Shown here piece by piece: positions 61,747 to 64,000 of a stretch of DNA of 64,000 nucleotides (the stretch's first letter is position 1; the number at the start of each line of letters is the position of its first letter). Source of the DNA: Arcanobacterium haemolyticum (GTDB taxonomy: Bacteria > Actinomycetota > Actinomycetes > Actinomycetales > Actinomycetaceae). The position numbers and the translations under genes were made by a program. The notes under the pieces are model-generated. The model was not told the DNA's origin, did no database searches, and worked only from the letters and a program-made list of their open reading frames with translations. The stretch covers positions 372,001 to 436,000 of the forward strand of contig JADYUX010000002.1 in the NCBI GenBank assembly GCA_021532125.1, read 5' to 3'.

Positions 61747-63813
61747 ATGGCGGAGCTTACGTGGACCGAACTCGACCAGCGTGCAGTGGATACTGGGCGC
61801 GCGCTTGCGGCTGATGCCGTGCAGAAGGTCGGGAACGGGCACCCTGGAACGGCTGTCTCACTTTCACCAATGGCCTACCTTCTTTTCCAGAAGGTTATGC
61901 GCCACGATCCCGCGGACCCACAATGGCTGGGCCGCGATCGTTTCGTTCTGTCCATCGGCCACTCGTCCGTCACCCTGTACAACCAGCTTTACCTCGCTGG
62001 TTACGGGCTCGAGCTTGACGATCTCAAGTCGCTGCGTACGTGGGGATCGCTCACGCCGGGCCACCCGGAGTACGGTCACACGAAGGGCGTCGAGATGACC
62101 ACTGGCCCGCTTGGGCAGGGCCTCTCCACCGCTGTCGGCATGGCAATGGCTGCCCGCCGCGAGCGCGGCCTCCTCGATCCCACGGCTCCTGCGGGTGAAT
62201 CGCCTTTCGATCACTTCATTTACACGGTTGTTGGCGAAGGGTGCCTCGAAGAAGGTGTGACGTCCGAAGCATCGTCGCTCGCTGGTACGCAGCGCCTGGG
62301 CAACCTTATCGTTATTTGGGACGACAACCGGATTTCGATTGAAGGAGACACCTCGGTAGCGTTCACCGAAGATGTCGAGGCCCGTTACGAGGCCTACGGC
62401 TGGCACGTTCAGCACGTGGATTGGACGAACGGCGGCACCGATTACAAGGAAGATGTGGACGCCCTGTATGCTGCGATCCTCGCAGCGCAGAAGGAAACTG
62501 ATCGTCCTTCCTTCATCCGCCTCTCGACGATTATGGCGTGGCCGTCGCCTACTAAGCGCGGTAGCCATGAGGCACACGGATCTGCACTCGGTGCAGAGGA
62601 AATCGCCGGTCTCAAGAAGATTCTCGGCCTGGATCCCGAGAAGTCATTTGATGTCGCTCCGGAAGTCATAGAGCATACTCGCACTCAGGCAGCTGCTCAT
62701 GCTGAGGCTGCTCGCAAGGAGTGGCAGTCGAAGATCGATGCGTGGAAGGCCGCTCACCCCGATGAGGCTGCTCTGCTTGAGCGTCTCTCGGAGAAGAAGC
62801 TTCCCGAGGGCTGGACAGATGCTCTGCCCACCTTCGAGGTTGGCACGTCGCTCGCTACCCGCGCTGCCTCCGGCAATGTCCTCACCGCACTTGCGCCTGT
62901 TCTCCCTGAGCTTTGGGGAGGCTCTGCAGATCTCGCAGGCTCAAACAACACGACGATGAAGGGCGAGCCGTCCTTCCTCCCCGCAGATCGCGTCACGAAG
63001 GACTGGCCAGGTAACGAATACGGCCGCACGCTCCACTTCGGTATCCGCGAGCACGCCATGGGTGCCATCGTCAATGGCATCACCATTCACGGCCTTACCC
63101 GCGCATACGGCGGCACCTTCTTCGTATTCTCCGACTACATGCGCCCGGCAGTTCGTCTCGCGGCGCTCATGAATGTCCCCTCCGTGTACGTGTGGACCCA
63201 CGATTCCATCGGCGTTGGCGAGGATGGCCCCACGCACCAGCCGATCGAACACCTCTGGTCCTACCGAGCTATCCCGAACCTTGCCATGATTCGTCCTGCC
63301 GATGCCAACGAGACGGCAGCCGCATGGCGCGGCATCATCGAGCGAAGCGAAGGCGGCCCCTCCGCCCTCATCCTCTCCCGCCAGAACCTCCCCGTCCTTG
63401 AAGGCACCTCCACCGAGGGCGTCCTCCGCGGCGGCTACGTCTTGGCGGAGTCCCCCACAGGCAAGGTGGACGTTCAGCTCATCGCTACAGGTTCGGAAGT
63501 GCAGCTGGCCGTCGAAGCCCGCAATGCTCTCGAAGCCGAGGGAATTGGCGCGCGCGTCATCTCCCTGCCGTGTCTCGAATGGTTCAATGAGCAGGATGCC
63601 GAGTACCGTAACTCGGTCATCCTCCCCGACGTCAAGGCACGAGTCTCCGTCGAAGCTGGTGAAACATTCGGCTGGGCCGGCATCGTCGGCGACCAGGGCA
63701 AGAGTGTCGGCATCGACCACTACGGCGCTTCTGCAGCCGCTGGAATTCTCTTCAAGGAATTCGGCATCACGACCGAAGCTGTCGTTGAGGCGGCAAAGGC
63801 CTCGCTTGCGTAA
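61747..63813 (+). CDS. tkt: Transketolase
   Basis: Thiamine-diphosphate enzyme of the non-oxidative pentose phosphate pathway, 688 residues. VGNGHPGTAVSLSP near residue 25, TPGHPEYGHTKGVEMTTGPLGQG near 100, the ThDP/Mg site GEGCLEEGVTSEAS, and the pyrimidine-domain motif FGIREHAMGAIVNGI are present. The usual GDG of the metal site reads GEG here, a conservative change. AAGGAG precedes the ATG. Monocistronic with a hairpin after the stop; divergent from xerD. Confidence 0.97.
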   Translation: MAELTWTELDQRAVDTGRALAADAVQKVGNGHPGTAVSLSPMAYLLFQKVMRHDPADPQWLGRDRFVLSIGHSSVTLYNQLYLAGYGLELDDLKSLRTWGSLTPGHPEYGHTKGVEMTTGPLGQGLSTAVGMAMAARRERGLLDPTAPAGESPFDHFIYTVVGEGCLEEGVTSEASSLAGTQRLGNLIVIWDDNRISIEGDTSVAFTEDVEARYEAYGWHVQHVDWTNGGTDYKEDVDALYAAILAAQKETDRPSFIRLSTIMAWPSPTKRGSHEAHGSALGAEEIAGLKKILGLDPEKSFDVAPEVIEHTRTQAAAHAEAARKEWQSKIDAWKAAHPDEAALLERLSEKKLPEGWTDALPTFEVGTSLATRAASGNVLTALAPVLPELWGGSADLAGSNNTTMKGEPSFLPADRVTKDWPGNEYGRTLHFGIREHAMGAIVNGITIHGLTRAYGGTFFVFSDYMRPAVRLAALMNVPSVYVWTHDSIGVGEDGPTHQPIEHLWSYRAIPNLAMIRPADANETAAAWRGIIERSEGGPSALILSRQNLPVLEGTSTEGVLRGGYVLAESPTGKVDVQLIATGSEVQLAVEARNALEAEGIGARVISLPCLEWFNEQDAEYRNSVILPDVKARVSVEAGETFGWAGIVGDQGKSVGIDHYGASAAAGILFKEFGITTEAVVEAAKASLA

Positions 63814-63830
63814 GCATCGCATGAATTAAT

Positions 63831-63862
63831 CGTGTGGGGTCGGAGGAATCCGGCCCCACACG
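63831..63862 (+). terminator. Transketolase terminator hairpin
   Basis: 13-bp stem with one G-U pair (63831-63843 with 63850-63862) and a 6-nt loop, 17 nt after the stop. Confidence 0.8.
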
Positions 63863-64000
63863 CATATTCTGACCCCGTCGGGATGTACGTCGTTCGTCGT
63901 TTCTTTCCTGCGCAGATATCACCGTGTCGTGCTGTTCGTCGGGCGACACGTCTGTGATCAAACAACCAGGCCACAACCTCACACTTCGCTGTCGGCGTGC

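Noticed and set aside
63863-64000. Minus-strand frame near the right edge that could be the C-terminus of the next gene (ending HADSEV)
   Set aside because: Too short to judge; only a handful of codons lie inside the window.

Overview
The window looks like chromosomal DNA of a moderately high-GC actinobacterium. The evidence is gene content and order, leaderless starts, a DtxR-type iron box, DUF4192, DUF3043 and Rv2175c-family proteins, a class II DAHP synthase, a PASTA-domain kinase and an LAFTG sorting signal. I think an Actinomycetaceae-type organism (Trueperella/Arcanobacterium/Actinomyces) is most likely, but I cannot settle the genus from sequence alone. I recognised no rRNA, tRNA, insertion sequence, prophage or CRISPR array.

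Layout. 0-3.5 kb: an AT-rich DUF1643-like gene cut by the left edge, a GNAT acetyltransferase and aspS. 3.5-12.8 kb: a 14-TM MFS exporter, a DEAD-box RNA helicase, pheS-pheT with a coupled SDR oxidoreductase, and a PfkB kinase. 12.8-20.5 kb: the primary sigma factor, the glycine cleavage genes gcvT-gcvH-gcvP and a DUF4192 gene. 20.5-30.7 kb: a block matching the mycobacterial idsA2-Rv2175c-pknL-aroG neighbourhood, here with a LysM/transglycosylase gene and a two-component system between them, then a PPi-type phosphofructokinase. 30.9-36.2 kb: a small membrane protein with a fructosamine-kinase-like protein, a DnaQ/UvrC-type fusion nuclease, trpD with a receiver-like protein, and an ACT protein. 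36.4-42.7 kb: sodA, an FKBP lipoprotein with erpA, an M20 peptidase with a glycerate-kinase-like protein, DUF3043 and a DUF3892-like gene. 42.9-54 kb is the most accessory stretch: a LysP-like permease, a MacB/FtsX ABC exporter, ohr, a twin DUF1540 cysteine protein behind an AT-rich leader, an iron-box-controlled DUF2470/HugZ-like protein, a Cof-type HAD phosphatase, a Tag-like glycosylase lacking the zinc-snap residues, and a large repeat-rich wall-anchored CAP protein. 54.2-61.6 kb: the conserved xerD-parA-scpA-scpB-rluB-tyrA/cmk-der run, with tyrA and cmk fused in one frame. 61.7-63.8 kb: transketolase.

Shared architecture. Many first genes begin 6-8 nt after a TANNNT hexamer with no usable Shine-Dalgarno, so they are probably leaderless; genes inside operons have AGGAGG-like sites or overlapping stop/start codons. 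Most convergent gene pairs are separated by a long, near-perfect hairpin.

Most unusual points: a 41-bp bipartite element resembling paired DnaA boxes, with 26/26 identical outer bases, at two divergent intergenic regions 30 kb apart; the TyrA-Cmk fusion with an apparent internal start; four phased GTMACA repeats before the LysM/transglycosylase gene; the iron-box HugZ-like gene; and the twin Cys4 DUF1540 protein. I did not find a clear multi-gene novel system.
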